DNA of 64,000 bases from Saccharobesus litoralis. Its GTDB lineage: Bacteria > Pseudomonadota > Gammaproteobacteria > Enterobacterales > Alteromonadaceae. The stretch covers positions 62,001-126,000 of the forward strand of contig NZ_CP026604.1 in assembly GCF_003063625.1 (NCBI RefSeq). The letters are read 5' to 3'. Position 1 is the first letter of the stretch; the number at the start of each line of letters is the position of its first letter. The notes under the pieces are model-generated. The model had not been told where the DNA came from, did no database searches, and saw only the letters and a program-made list of their open reading frames with translations. Made by a program: the position numbers and the translations under genes. Shown here in pieces: positions 36,677-46,000 of this stretch.

Positions 36677-37726
36677 TTATTGTTCTTTGTCCAAAATAAA
36701 ACTTAATTGACTGAATATAGTTTGATACTCACGCTGCATTTGTGCTGGCAATTGTTGATAAAACTCCGATTTTTCCAACACAGATTCACTTAAATAAACT
36801 TGCTTATTATTGAGTATATCAGCAGACAAAAACTGCTTGGCCGACTTATTTGGCGTGGCATAAAATAACGCTTCAGAAATACTTGCTGCAACTTTAGGTT
36901 CATGCAAATAATTGACAAACTGATAAGCGCTTAGTTTGTTGTTTGATTTTTGCATTATAGTTAAACAGTCTAACCACAACGGAGTGCCTTCATTGGGTAC
37001 GACATATTTGAGTCTAGGGTCAAGTTCCGATAAATACAGTCCGTCGCCGTTATAAGCCATTGCCATACTGATTTTATTTTGAATTAGTTCAGAGTTTTTA
37101 TTCAGCTCTAACGCACCAAAACTAGCGACATTATTCATTCTGTTGTACAAAAGCCGGCCTGCTTGTCTAACCTGTTTAATATCTTGAATATTGACACTGT
37201 AACCCAGCGCAATTAACGCGGTTGCTAGTACGTCTCGTGAATCACTTAGTAACTTAATTTTTTGCTTGGTTTGCAAGTGAGGGGAATAAAACTGCTGCCA
37301 AGAGGTGATGTCAGTATTAACGCTTTGCGTATTGTATAAAATGCCTAGTGTCCCCCATAAATAAGGAACACAGGTTTGATCGGTTGTGTGATAATGCGCT
37401 AACCATCGCTCTTCTATATGCTGTAAATTTGGGATCTTGGATTGGTCAATCTTTTGCAGCCACGCTCGGTTACGATAATTTTGGGTACGAAATAGACTGG
37501 ATATCACTACATCGTAATTTTGGCCGTCATTCGCACTAAGTAAATAATCTTTAATTTCGTCAGATTCGTAATAAACCATAGAAACATCGACGTTGTACTC
37601 CTTTTGGAAATCATCAATGACCTGTTTTGGTAAATAGTCAGGCCAATTTAATACAACTAGGCTATTCGCAGCATAACTGGAAGGTAAGAGCAATAAGCAA
37701 AGGAGCGCAATCCCTGAGCGGATCAT
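36677..37726 (-). CDS. Periplasmic polyamine-type solute-binding protein, sensor partner
   Basis: Start called at ATG 37726 (MIRSGIALLCLLLLPSSYA, signal peptide) with AAGGAT 8 bases upstream; the in-frame ATG at 37801 is less likely. 349 residues. VVLNWPDYLPKQVIDDFQKEY is the typical PotD/PotF opening, and VPYLWGTLGILYNT, DSRDVLATAL and AYNGDG further match spermidine/putrescine-binding proteins. No permease or ATPase genes accompany it; instead it is the first gene of an operon with a hybrid kinase and a receiver, so it likely presents a ligand to the kinase. NspS, which works with MbaA in Vibrio, is the known parallel. Confidence 0.85.
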   Translation of the reverse strand: MIRSGIALLCLLLLPSSYAANSLVVLNWPDYLPKQVIDDFQKEYNVDVSMVYYESDEIKDYLLSANDGQNYDVVISSLFRTQNYRNRAWLQKIDQSKIPNLQHIEERWLAHYHTTDQTCVPYLWGTLGILYNTQSVNTDITSWQQFYSPHLQTKQKIKLLSDSRDVLATALIALGYSVNIQDIKQVRQAGRLLYNRMNNVASFGALELNKNSELIQNKISMAMAYNGDGLYLSELDPRLKYVVPNEGTPLWLDCLTIMQKSNNKLSAYQFVNYLHEPKVAASISEALFYATPNKSAKQFLSADILNNKQVYLSESVLEKSEFYQQLPAQMQREYQTIFSQLSFILDKEQ

Positions 37727-38103
37727 TTTTGCTATCCTTACAACTAAATATTTAGACTTCGTTTTACAAAAATTAGTTAATAAATGGAGAAAAGTAAACA
37801 AGCAGGTATCGGGAAAAACAAAATTAAAACAATATGATAACGTTTAGCGGCTTGAAAAGTCCATCCACAAAAAATAAATGTTAATTCATTGGCAATATCT
37901 CATTTATTTAATAGGAGGCAAATTTACCCTATTTATTAAAAGTTGCGTTATGCTTAAGCAGGCAGTTATAGCTAGCAGCAAGTACGCTAACTCGCAGGAA
38001 CTGTGTCATGCTTGAAAGGAGAGGCGCGGCTGGATACGCTGAAAAGGATAAGCAAGAGCGAACCAACAAATCGGTAAATGGTCGCTCTTTTTGCTCAAAT
38101 GCC
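37727..38103. other. Gene-free stretch between rimO and the sensor operon
   Basis: It probably contains the promoter of the binding-protein/kinase/receiver operon. Near 38053-38094 an inverted repeat GAGCGAaCC/GGTCGCTC with five T residues on the plus strand forms a hairpin, which could end rimO-antisense or unknown plus-strand transcription. The segment 37940-38050 has GC-rich, RNA-like patches (GGAGAGGCGCGGCTGG), but I matched no known RNA family. Confidence 0.4.
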
Positions 38104-39525
38104 CTAGACTAATTCAGCCCATAAATCATATTCATCTGAATGCGTAATACGTACGTCGACGAAATCACCCACTTTTACATCGGTGACGCCGTTGAGGTAA
38201 ACAACACCATCTATCTCTGGCGCATCAGCATAAGTACGAGCAATGGCACCTTCTTCGTCGACTTCATCTACAAGTACTTGCATTTCCCAGCCGATTTTTT
38301 CGGCTAGTTTGGCTTGGCTAATCTGCTGTTGTAACAGCATAAAGCGTTGAAAGCGTTCCTCTTTGACTTCTTCTGATATTTGATCGTCCAACTCGTTGGC
38401 TGTTGCCCCTTCTACAGGTGAGTATTTAAAGCAACCGACACGATCTAATTGGGCTTCTTGTAACCAATCTAATAACAGTTGAAAGTCTTGTTCTGTTTCG
38501 CCTGGAAAGCCGACAATGAAAGTTGAACGGATCACCAATTCAGGGCAGATTTCGCGCCACTTTTTAATTCTATCAAGCACGCGTTCTGCTGCGGCTGGGC
38601 GTTTCATACGTTTAAGTACGGCTGGGCTAGCATGTTGGAACGGAATATCCAAATAAGGCAGAATTTTACCTTGAGCCATTAGAGGAATGATTTTATCAAC
38701 ATGCGGATAAGGATATACATAGTGTAAACGTACCCAAATCCCCAGCGCGGATAACGCTTCGCATAGCCCTTGCATACTCGTTTTTACCGGCTGACCATCC
38801 CAAAATCCGGTGCGGTATTTTACGTCGACACCATAGGCGCTGGTATCTTGCGAAATAATTAACAGTTCATTTACGCCCGCGGCCTTTAAACGTTTGGCCT
38901 CATCTAAAATTTCGCCGATAGGGCGGCTGACTAAATCGCCTCTAAACGAGGGTATGATGCAAAAAGTACATCTGTGGTTACAGCCTTCAGATATTTTTAA
39001 ATAAGCAAAATGACGTGGAGTGAGTTTAACACCAGTATCTGGGATTAAGCTGGTAAACTCGTTTTTAGGTGGCTTAGGTACGTGATGGTGTACTTGCTCC
39101 ATGACATTTTCATAGGCGTGAGGCCCAGTGATCCCGAGCACACTTGGGTGGATTTCGCGAATTTGATCTTCTTTAGCGCCCAAACAACCTGTCACTAACA
39201 CTTTACCATTTTCCGCTAATGCTTCGCCTATTGTGTCTAGCGACTCTTGCACGGCACTGTCGATAAAACCACAAGTGTTAACGATCACCATATCCGCATC
39301 GTTGTAGCTTGGCGTGACTTCATAACCGTCTGCACGCAACTGAGTTAAAATACGCTCTGAATCTACCGTATTTTTAGGGCAGCCAAGGCTAACAAAGCCA
39401 ATTCGACCTGAGGTATTTTCTATTGCGTCGCTGCTAGATTGCGCTTTTTCAGCTTGATCGGCTAACACCTTTTTCGGTGTATCCATGGTTGTTGTTTGTT
39501 TAGGGTCGAATTGTTCAACAGTCAT
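38104..39525 (-). CDS. rimO: Ribosomal protein S12 methylthiotransferase RimO
   Basis: 473 residues, about 32 longer than E. coli RimO because of a non-conserved N-terminal extension; MDTPKK at residue 15 is an alternative start. UPF0004 domain cysteines: [26 protein letters not shown]. Radical SAM cluster: [20 protein letters not shown] domain closes the protein ([20 protein letters not shown]). It adds a methylthio group to Asp88 of ribosomal protein S12. It is the last core gene before the polysaccharide locus. Confidence 0.96.
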   Translation of the reverse strand: MTVEQFDPKQTTTMDTPKKVLADQAEKAQSSSDAIENTSGRIGFVSLGCPKNTVDSERILTQLRADGYEVTPSYNDADMVIVNTCGFIDSAVQESLDTIGEALAENGKVLVTGCLGAKEDQIREIHPSVLGITGPHAYENVMEQVHHHVPKPPKNEFTSLIPDTGVKLTPRHFAYLKISEGCNHRCTFCIIPSFRGDLVSRPIGEILDEAKRLKAAGVNELLIISQDTSAYGVDVKYRTGFWDGQPVKTSMQGLCEALSALGIWVRLHYVYPYPHVDKIIPLMAQGKILPYLDIPFQHASPAVLKRMKRPAAAERVLDRIKKWREICPELVIRSTFIVGFPGETEQDFQLLLDWLQEAQLDRVGCFKYSPVEGATANELDDQISEEVKEERFQRFMLLQQQISQAKLAEKIGWEMQVLVDEVDEEGAIARTYADAPEIDGVVYLNGVTDVKVGDFVDVRITHSDEYDLWAELV

Positions 39526-39690
39526 TTATCAAGCCTCCGCAAGCTTCAAATCAAATAGCGTGATTTTGGAGCGCGGATTGTACAGTAAAAGGTGGTGCGC
39601 TTCACCTTAAAAGGCACTTTGTTAATCAATGAATTGCGTCTTAGGTAACTCGTTGTATACGTACATTTACCAGAGTCTGTAAGAGGTAGG

Positions 39691-39716
39691 AGCAAGTGAC
39701 TGTGCTGTCACTTGCT
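39691..39716. other. Perfect 10-bp hairpin upstream of rimO
   Basis: AGCAAGTGAC and GTCACTTGCT flank the loop TGTGCT. Only a weak T-rich stretch follows, so it may be a terminator remnant or a protein site. It lies between rimO and repeat copy 3. Confidence 0.5.
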
Positions 39717-39757
39717 TTGCTAGGCGTTTTACAAAAGCGTAAACGGCCAATTTTAAG

Positions 39758-40051
39758 TATAGTCAAAACGATCAGGTTTTAGGGGCAGGTTTCTAGTTCC
39801 AGACGAAACCTAAGTACTTACATCCATGTAAGCAAAGCCGTCAAAGCTACCGCGTCCTGCTCTCGCCCCTCGCTTAAAGCGCCTACTTTTGGTACCTGCA
39901 TCCATACAGGCAAGCTTCGAGTCCCCATGAGCATATGCTCTACTATGTGATTGGGGCTGCCTAAAGGGATTTAGGTATTAGGACGACGCAGGAGCCAAAG
40001 TCGAGAGTAAGCGCTGACAATGAACCATAAGACCTGAGCGAGAAGACTATA
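39758..40051 (+). repeat. Expanded 294-bp form of the dispersed repeat, copy 3
   Basis: It has the same ends (TATAGTC...GACTATA) and the same core (CCCCATGAGCATATGCTC, ATGTGATTGGGGC) as the 129-bp copies. About 125 extra bases sit between the left end and the core, and about 42 between core and right end. The extra parts contain small palindromes such as CTTACATCCATGTAAG, CCTGCATCCATACAGG and CCTAAAGGGATTTAGG. It lies exactly between rimO and the first gene of the polysaccharide locus, ending five bases before the sulfatase stop codon. Confidence 0.82.
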
Positions 40052-40056
40052 GAAGT

Positions 40057-41892
40057 TTAAAGTGGCGAAAGGTACATGTAATAAGCGCTTAGTTTTTGTC
40101 CATTCGTTTCCTGCAATACGCCTTCTATTGTGTGAAGTCCTTTTGTAAGGTAAATCGTAAATTCTGTTGTTTGCTGTTTATCATGCCAAACACTGGCTTT
40201 CGCTTTAATTTTATCGTCAAGTTTTAAGCTGACTGATTTAACCTTGAGTTGACGAGGCGGTAAATTATAAAGCTTGAAATTTGGATCTAACCCTGGGTTA
40301 TCTAACGCTCGTTGATAGCCTTGATTAAAACCCAAGCCAGATTCTTTAGGCCAACGACTAAACTCGACTTTATATTCACCAGCCTGTTCAACGTCGATAT
40401 ACCAAAAACCTCGATTTGCAACTCCCGCAATGACATGAGATTGATCATAGGTTGCTTTATCGCCTTTCCATGCTTGAGCGGTTAATAGTAGCTCAGGTTG
40501 TTTTGCAGGATTAACAACCGTTGGCGCTAACCTTTGATTAGCCGTTGCTTGTTGCCACCAATTTTCATAGTAGTCAGCCAGTGTTTTGGCTAATTTTGGA
40601 TTGTCATTCGCAACGTTGTTTTGTTGGGCTGGATCGGCATCTAAGTTAAATAGCTGCTTACCAACTAAACGCCAACGATTGTGCATTACTACGTAATCAC
40701 GGTATTTAACCGGTGCGCCGTCACCAATCGGCAGACCAAATCGAGCTTGATTATGTACGACCAAAGTTCTGTTTTGTTGTGCTAATGGCTTTTGGCCATT
40801 GAGCACGGATTGCAAACTCATACCATCGAAATCAGTTTTTGTCGGTAGCGCCAAATTAAACATATCGATAAAGGTGGGTAACACATCAAAATGGGCTGAT
40901 AGGTTTTGATATTGCTTACCGCCAGTTAAACCGCCATTTGGCCAATACCAAAAGCTAGCAGCACGGTGGCCACCTTCAAATGGCGATGTTTTTTTACCGC
41001 GCATACCGGCGTTAAAGCCAGCTTTGGGTACTTTGTGGTTGTTGCCATCTGCTCCCGCAGTGGTGCCATTGTCAGTTAGGTATAAAATTAAGGTATTGTC
41101 GGCTAGCTGTTCTTTTTCAAGAAACGCTCGCAACTGCCCTACATTGTTATCGACCGTTTCAATCATGCCGTAAAATCGCGCGCGGGTTTCCGGCACACCT
41201 TGTTTTTTATAGGGTTCGCTGAACTTTGGGTCTACGTTAAATGGGCCGTGTGGAGTATTGGTCGCTAAGTATATAAAGAAAGGTTCATCTTGGTTTTGTT
41301 TAATAAACTTTTTGGTTTGCTCAAACCAAATGTCGGTCGAATACCCTTGAGTTTTTACCGGTTTACCATTGTCGAAATAAGTGTCGTCAAAATAATCATT
41401 TTGCCAAAAGTCAGGGATTTCACCAGCTACGCCGCCTGCGTGAATAAAGGATTTGTCAAAGCCGCGATCTTGTGGTCGAAACGGGTAGTTATCGCCTAAA
41501 TGCCATTTACCAAAAATGCCTGTGTTATAGCCGTTATACTTAAACACATCCGCCATGGTTATTTCGTCTTTGTATACATGGTTGCGACCGGCAAAGGTTA
41601 ACCAAACCCCGACTTTGGTTGCGTATTTACCTGTCATTAACGCCGCGCGGGTCGGTGAGCAGGTTGGGTCGACATGAAAGTCAGTTAAACGCACGCCATC
41701 ATTAGCTAATTTATCTAGGTTAGGCGTTTTTAAGATGGGATTACCGTGTAATGAAAAGTCACCATAGCCTTGATCATCTGAAATAATAACAATGACATTG
41801 GGTTTATTTGCTTTTGCTAAAGCAGCAAAACAGGTAAGTGAGCCAAGCAATGTAAAGCAGGTGGCAATTAAACACAGTAGTTGTTTTTTCAT
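40057..41892 (-). CDS. Secreted type I sulfatase
   Basis: 611 residues with a signal peptide (about 1-27). The formylglycine motif is C78-S-P-T-R with TGKYATKVG behind it; metal residues include DDQGYGD near 39 and the later TDNGTT and KWHLG. The C-terminal 130 residues add a beta-rich region (about 470-611). The Cys must be converted to formylglycine by a maturase encoded elsewhere. As part of a GH16 locus, its substrate is probably a sulfated galactan. The stop codon lies just beside repeat copy 3. No operator of the GntR type was found in front. Confidence 0.92.
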   Translation of the reverse strand: MKKQLLCLIATCFTLLGSLTCFAALAKANKPNVIVIISDDQGYGDFSLHGNPILKTPNLDKLANDGVRLTDFHVDPTCSPTRAALMTGKYATKVGVWLTFAGRNHVYKDEITMADVFKYNGYNTGIFGKWHLGDNYPFRPQDRGFDKSFIHAGGVAGEIPDFWQNDYFDDTYFDNGKPVKTQGYSTDIWFEQTKKFIKQNQDEPFFIYLATNTPHGPFNVDPKFSEPYKKQGVPETRARFYGMIETVDNNVGQLRAFLEKEQLADNTLILYLTDNGTTAGADGNNHKVPKAGFNAGMRGKKTSPFEGGHRAASFWYWPNGGLTGGKQYQNLSAHFDVLPTFIDMFNLALPTKTDFDGMSLQSVLNGQKPLAQQNRTLVVHNQARFGLPIGDGAPVKYRDYVVMHNRWRLVGKQLFNLDADPAQQNNVANDNPKLAKTLADYYENWWQQATANQRLAPTVVNPAKQPELLLTAQAWKGDKATYDQSHVIAGVANRGFWYIDVEQAGEYKVEFSRWPKESGLGFNQGYQRALDNPGLDPNFKLYNLPPRQLKVKSVSLKLDDKIKAKASVWHDKQQTTEFTIYLTKGLHTIEGVLQETNGQKLSAYYMYLSPL

Positions 41893-42048
41893 TATTGTAA
41901 ATTGTTTTCAATTTCGTGTTAATTCAAATATAAGTTTTTAAGTTTATTCTTACAATTAAATTTTTGTAAATGAAAGTAAACGAGGTAGAAGTATAGGTCG
42001 TTTGTGCACTATCTATACTTCTTTTGGTTAGCTGATTGTTGTCGATTG

Positions 42049-42783
42049 CTAATGGACGTTAGTTAGTGAAAAATGCGCTCCCCGCTTGTTGCTCAACGGT
42101 TGTTTACTGCCAGTCTCCGACAAGTAAGTCATCCATGCATAATCGCCAGCAGGAAAATTAGTCACCATTTTATCGATTGGTAACGAGATATTACCCGGCT
42201 CTTTAACAGGAAAACTGAGAACGCCCGCTTCTTTCCAGCCATTTTTATTGAGTAGTTTAATGATTAGGTCTCGTGGTTCAGTGATATCGAATTGAATGTC
42301 TAGTTTGTATTCGGCGTCATCAGCAATCGTTTTGGGATAACTGATCCCTTTGATTTTATCTTCTGTTGCCATTTGTATTTTTTCAACAAACTGCGCTTGG
42401 TCAACAACAATAAAATCTACCCCTTTTTGTTCGCCAATTCGAGAATTCCAATCTTTGCCTCTTGGTGTGATATAGGCGTTTAAACGGTAGTTGCCAGGTT
42501 TTAAGTTATCTATATTAAAATCAAAGTGATAATTGCCAGATTTTTTAATCCGCTTTCGAGTGGTTTTTATGTTGCGCCATGTCTGTTTATCTTGCAATGC
42601 AACATATAGTTCACGTGTTTTTTTAACTTTAATGTCAACTTTGACTTTGGGAAGCTGCTCGAAACCAATTTTAGCTGCTGTGTTAATCGTGATGATGTTA
42701 TCGACCTCTTCTGCTTTGGCTACAAAAGCAAACGCGCTAAACATTAGGGTTAGGTATATAGAAAATCGTTGGAAATTTTTCAT
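42049..42783 (-). CDS. Secreted protein of two beta-sandwich repeats, function unknown
   Basis: Start at ATG 42783 (MKNFQRFSIYLTLMF, signal peptide ending near AFVAKA) with AAGGCAG upstream; an in-frame ATG at 42852 would mask the signal. 244 residues. The mature protein consists of two similar units of about 95 residues, aligned at LYVALQDKQTW with LIIKLLNKNGW, at KPGNYRLNAYIT with PAGDYAWMTYLS, and at GVDFIVVD with GAHFSLTN. The units look like Ig-like or CBM-type folds and resemble the domain after the GH16 modules at 58678 and 61433. I know no family name. A binding or structural role for the glycan is inferred. An operator of the locus lies 104 bases upstream. Confidence 0.7.
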   Translation of the reverse strand: MKNFQRFSIYLTLMFSAFAFVAKAEEVDNIITINTAAKIGFEQLPKVKVDIKVKKTRELYVALQDKQTWRNIKTTRKRIKKSGNYHFDFNIDNLKPGNYRLNAYITPRGKDWNSRIGEQKGVDFIVVDQAQFVEKIQMATEDKIKGISYPKTIADDAEYKLDIQFDITEPRDLIIKLLNKNGWKEAGVLSFPVKEPGNISLPIDKMVTNFPAGDYAWMTYLSETGSKQPLSNKRGAHFSLTNVH

Positions 42784-42886
42784 TGTTGGCTGCCTTGTTC
42801 TTTGTGATTTTATCAACACAAGACGACAGAGAATTAACGTGGCAGCATCCATTTACTACGTTTAGTCTATTCATGTGTTAACAAAT

Positions 42887-42903
42887 TAAACATGATACGT
42901 TTA
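42887..42903. promoter_or_regulatory. GntR-regulon operator, variant copy
   Basis: TAAACATGATACGTTTA keeps the arms TAAACAT/GTTTA of the 17-bp palindrome but has a changed centre and one arm mismatch. It lies 104 bases before the beta-sandwich gene. This is the weakest of the seven copies. Confidence 0.5.
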
Positions 42904-42991
42904 AATAAATATTACATAAATAATAAACTAAGTACAGAGTTAGACCATGCGAAAAAGCGGCTAGACAATAAATTGGACGAAAAGGAAATCC

Positions 42992-43035
42992 AAAAAAGCC
43001 CCAACTGAGATATGGCCACAGCGCTCAGCGGGGCT
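42992..43035 (-). terminator. Terminator of the LamG/haem protein gene
   Basis: On the minus strand AGCCCCGCTGAG pairs with CTCAGTTGGGGCT and six T residues follow, about 55 bases after the stop at 43090. Confidence 0.8.
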
Positions 43036-43089
43036 GGAAATACCACTTTCACAAGTGGATAAGGTAAGGGCAAATGCCCTTAAAAATGG

Positions 43090-46000
43090 TTATATCGCCG
43101 TTCCAGTGGCGTCAAACTCACGTATACCAACTTGCTGACCGTTTGGCGCTTCAGCCAAAACACGAATGCGATTAGTTGATATAGCAGCGCTTGGGGTGAA
43201 GTGTGTCCAGCCGTTAACATTGGCGTTTTGCCAATCCATAACATCTATCCAATCGCTAGATGTTTGATCCCAGCGTTGTACTTTCCAGCGAGACGTTTGG
43301 TAGCTAGGCGCGTTATCTTCACGTAATGAGAAGGTTAAGTTGTTGACTGCTACAAAGGTAAACTCAACCCAAACTAAATCAGACTCATTTTCTGAATACA
43401 CACCTTGTGAGTTGGCTCGCGCTTCAACCACTAAATCATCATCAAAAACATTGGCTAAGCGATCGGATTGCCAGTTTGCACTAGCTGATGAAAACGTAAC
43501 TGCGGTCGCTAGTTCAATGGTTTCCCCTGCTGGCGTTTGTGGCTCAGATGGCTCAGGTTCAGGTTCAGCCGGTGCAGGTTGTTCTGGTTCGCTTGGTGCT
43601 GGGTCTGAAGGTTCTTGTTCTGTGGGTTCGCTACCCGGATTGCTAGTTGAACCTACGGTGATCCCTGTCGCATCGAACTCTCGCATACCGACATTTTGGC
43701 CATTTGGTGCCTCAAATAAAACACGAATGCGCTCAACTTCAATATTTGCGTTAGGCGTAAAATCAGTCCACCCATTCACTGTAGCCGTTTGCCAATCCAT
43801 AACATCAACCCAGATCGAGTTATTGGCATGCCAGCTTTGTACCTTCCAACGAGAAATTTGGAAGCTTGGCGCATTATCTTCACGTACCGCAAAACTTAAG
43901 TTGTTCACGCGTGGAAATTGATATTCAACCCAAACTAAGTCAGTTGTGCCTTGTGATGTTGCTCGGGCTTCGACGACCCAATCATCATCATGGATGTTGA
44001 TTAAACGGTTAGCATCCCAATTATCGCTAGCGGCGGTATAAGTATCAGCAGTGGCTAAATTTAATGTTTGTCCTGCTGGAACTTGTGGTTCATCGCTCGG
44101 TGTAGATGGATCCTCTGGTGTTGTATCCGGATCGCTTGGTTCTTGTGGATCTTCAACTGGTGGCTCTACTGGTGTTTGTGGATCTTCTGGCTCTTGTGGT
44201 TCGTCTACAGGAGGCTCTACTGGTGTTTGCGGATCTTCAATCGGAGGCTCTGATCCGTCAGATAAGCCTAACACTAAGTTATCAATTTGGTAGCCATGTG
44301 CATCTGCAATAAAGGCATTAGCTGGTCTACCTTGGCCTAACCAATTAGCTGGAATATGACCATACACTAAGGGATCCGGTTGCATAGGTTGACGCCTATG
44401 ATCATCTGGCGCATTAACACTGGCATTTAAAGTTAAGGCTGCGATGCTCATACCATCATTGCCGTCAGCCGTGTGACAAGATAAACAAAAAGCGTTTTGG
44501 CTTGAATCTGGGCGAGGGCGGTCACGGAATATGGGGCCTTCAGGGAAGTTAATCGCGTCGCGAATTCCAACCATACCAGAAGGGATATTAGCTAAATGCG
44601 CAGCATAATCGTCGCTGTAGTCGTGGTAACAAGCATATTGATTGTATGTTAATTCACCATTTTCGGCTAATTCATTAGTGATTCGAGTATGTGAAGCTGT
44701 TGGTAAATTATTGGCAAGATTTGTCCATTGAGATGGTGCGTTATTCGTTACACCAGCTAATGTGCCACCTGCATGGTTACAAGCAACTTCAACGTTAACC
44801 GTTTCAGCAAAGACTTTAAAATCATCTATCCAGCCTGTGTAATCACTTACGCCATTGGTTTGGCTTACGCCAACAACTAAAGCGCCAGGTGTTACCTGAA
44901 ATAGTGCAGAGTTGTGATTAAATTCATCAATACGATAACCGTTAACATAAGTTTGTATAGTGCGGTTGCGATTAGACATCTGCACACCTAAATGCGCCCA
45001 TGCTCCTTCGCTGAATGTTTGTGAAGAAGTAATCGTGCGGACTAAAGTGCCAACTGCATTGTAGTATCGGATCTGGTTAGTCCCGTTAATGCGAATTTCA
45101 CTGCCATCAGGGAAGCTAATTAAACTACGTTCACCGGTGACATTGCGCGTATCGACAAAAATACCGTAATACCAAGGACTGTCTAAAATATCGCTAGGCT
45201 GAGCTGGTATATCAAAAGACAACCCTGAACCAGCGCCGTCTAACCAATAACCTTTACCATGAATACCACCTTTCGCAATCGGTTCGACTCGGCCATCGCC
45301 TAAAATAGCGCCATGGGTAGGAATAACCCAGCTATCGTTTGTTGCGGTTGCCGCATTTTGCACTCTGCCATTTTGGGTAATACGACGTTCATCCTGCCAA
45401 TTCCAACTGCCATTGTTGTTTTTACGGAAAGTCACAACTTGAACCATATTGGCATTGATGAAGCTATTGGGGTTCATGTAGTCATCTAATGGGATTTCAT
45501 CGGTACTGCGGCCTGAGCTTGCTAACCAAGTGACATCTGCCGGAGTAATAGGGCGCATGTTTTCAAGGTAGTTAAACCTATGCTCGTTTGAATCAAAGAA
45601 AGTACTGTTACCTGAACTGCTTAGTGGCATATTGTCGTGCACGTTTTCACGGCCATTACCGACACGGGTGTATCCGTCGTAACTGCCATTAGCTTCGTAT
45701 AAACGCACTTCACGGTGGGTTCGGTCTAAGCTGGCCAAACCGAAATCTATGTTGTTGACCATATTATCGAGCAACACCATTTTTCCGCGTGTCCACAGTC
45801 CCATCATGACTCGACCTTGCAGCAAGCCATTCGTTTCACTTGTGCTTTCATTAGCGCAGTTGCCAACATCTTGTGGGCAGCGACTTTGATAATCTCGATT
45901 ACCGATTAAATCGGTGCCTATGTTGGTAAAGGTAATATTATCGCCGTCTCGGTCAATCCAAGGGTAGGTGCCCATCGACTGATATTCATGCAAAACTTCA

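Noticed and set aside
37900-38100. Riboswitch or small RNA between rimO and the sensor operon
   Set aside because: GC-rich patches and a hairpin are present, but the sequence matched no RNA family I could recall (c-di-GMP, TPP, cobalamin, glycine, SRP RNA). A covariance search would settle it.
43340-44312. Plus-strand frames opposite the Pro/Glu linkers of the LamG/haem gene
   Set aside because: They are Ser/Gly/Cys-rich mirror frames of low-complexity Pro/Glu repeats, overlapping in several frames, without translation signals.
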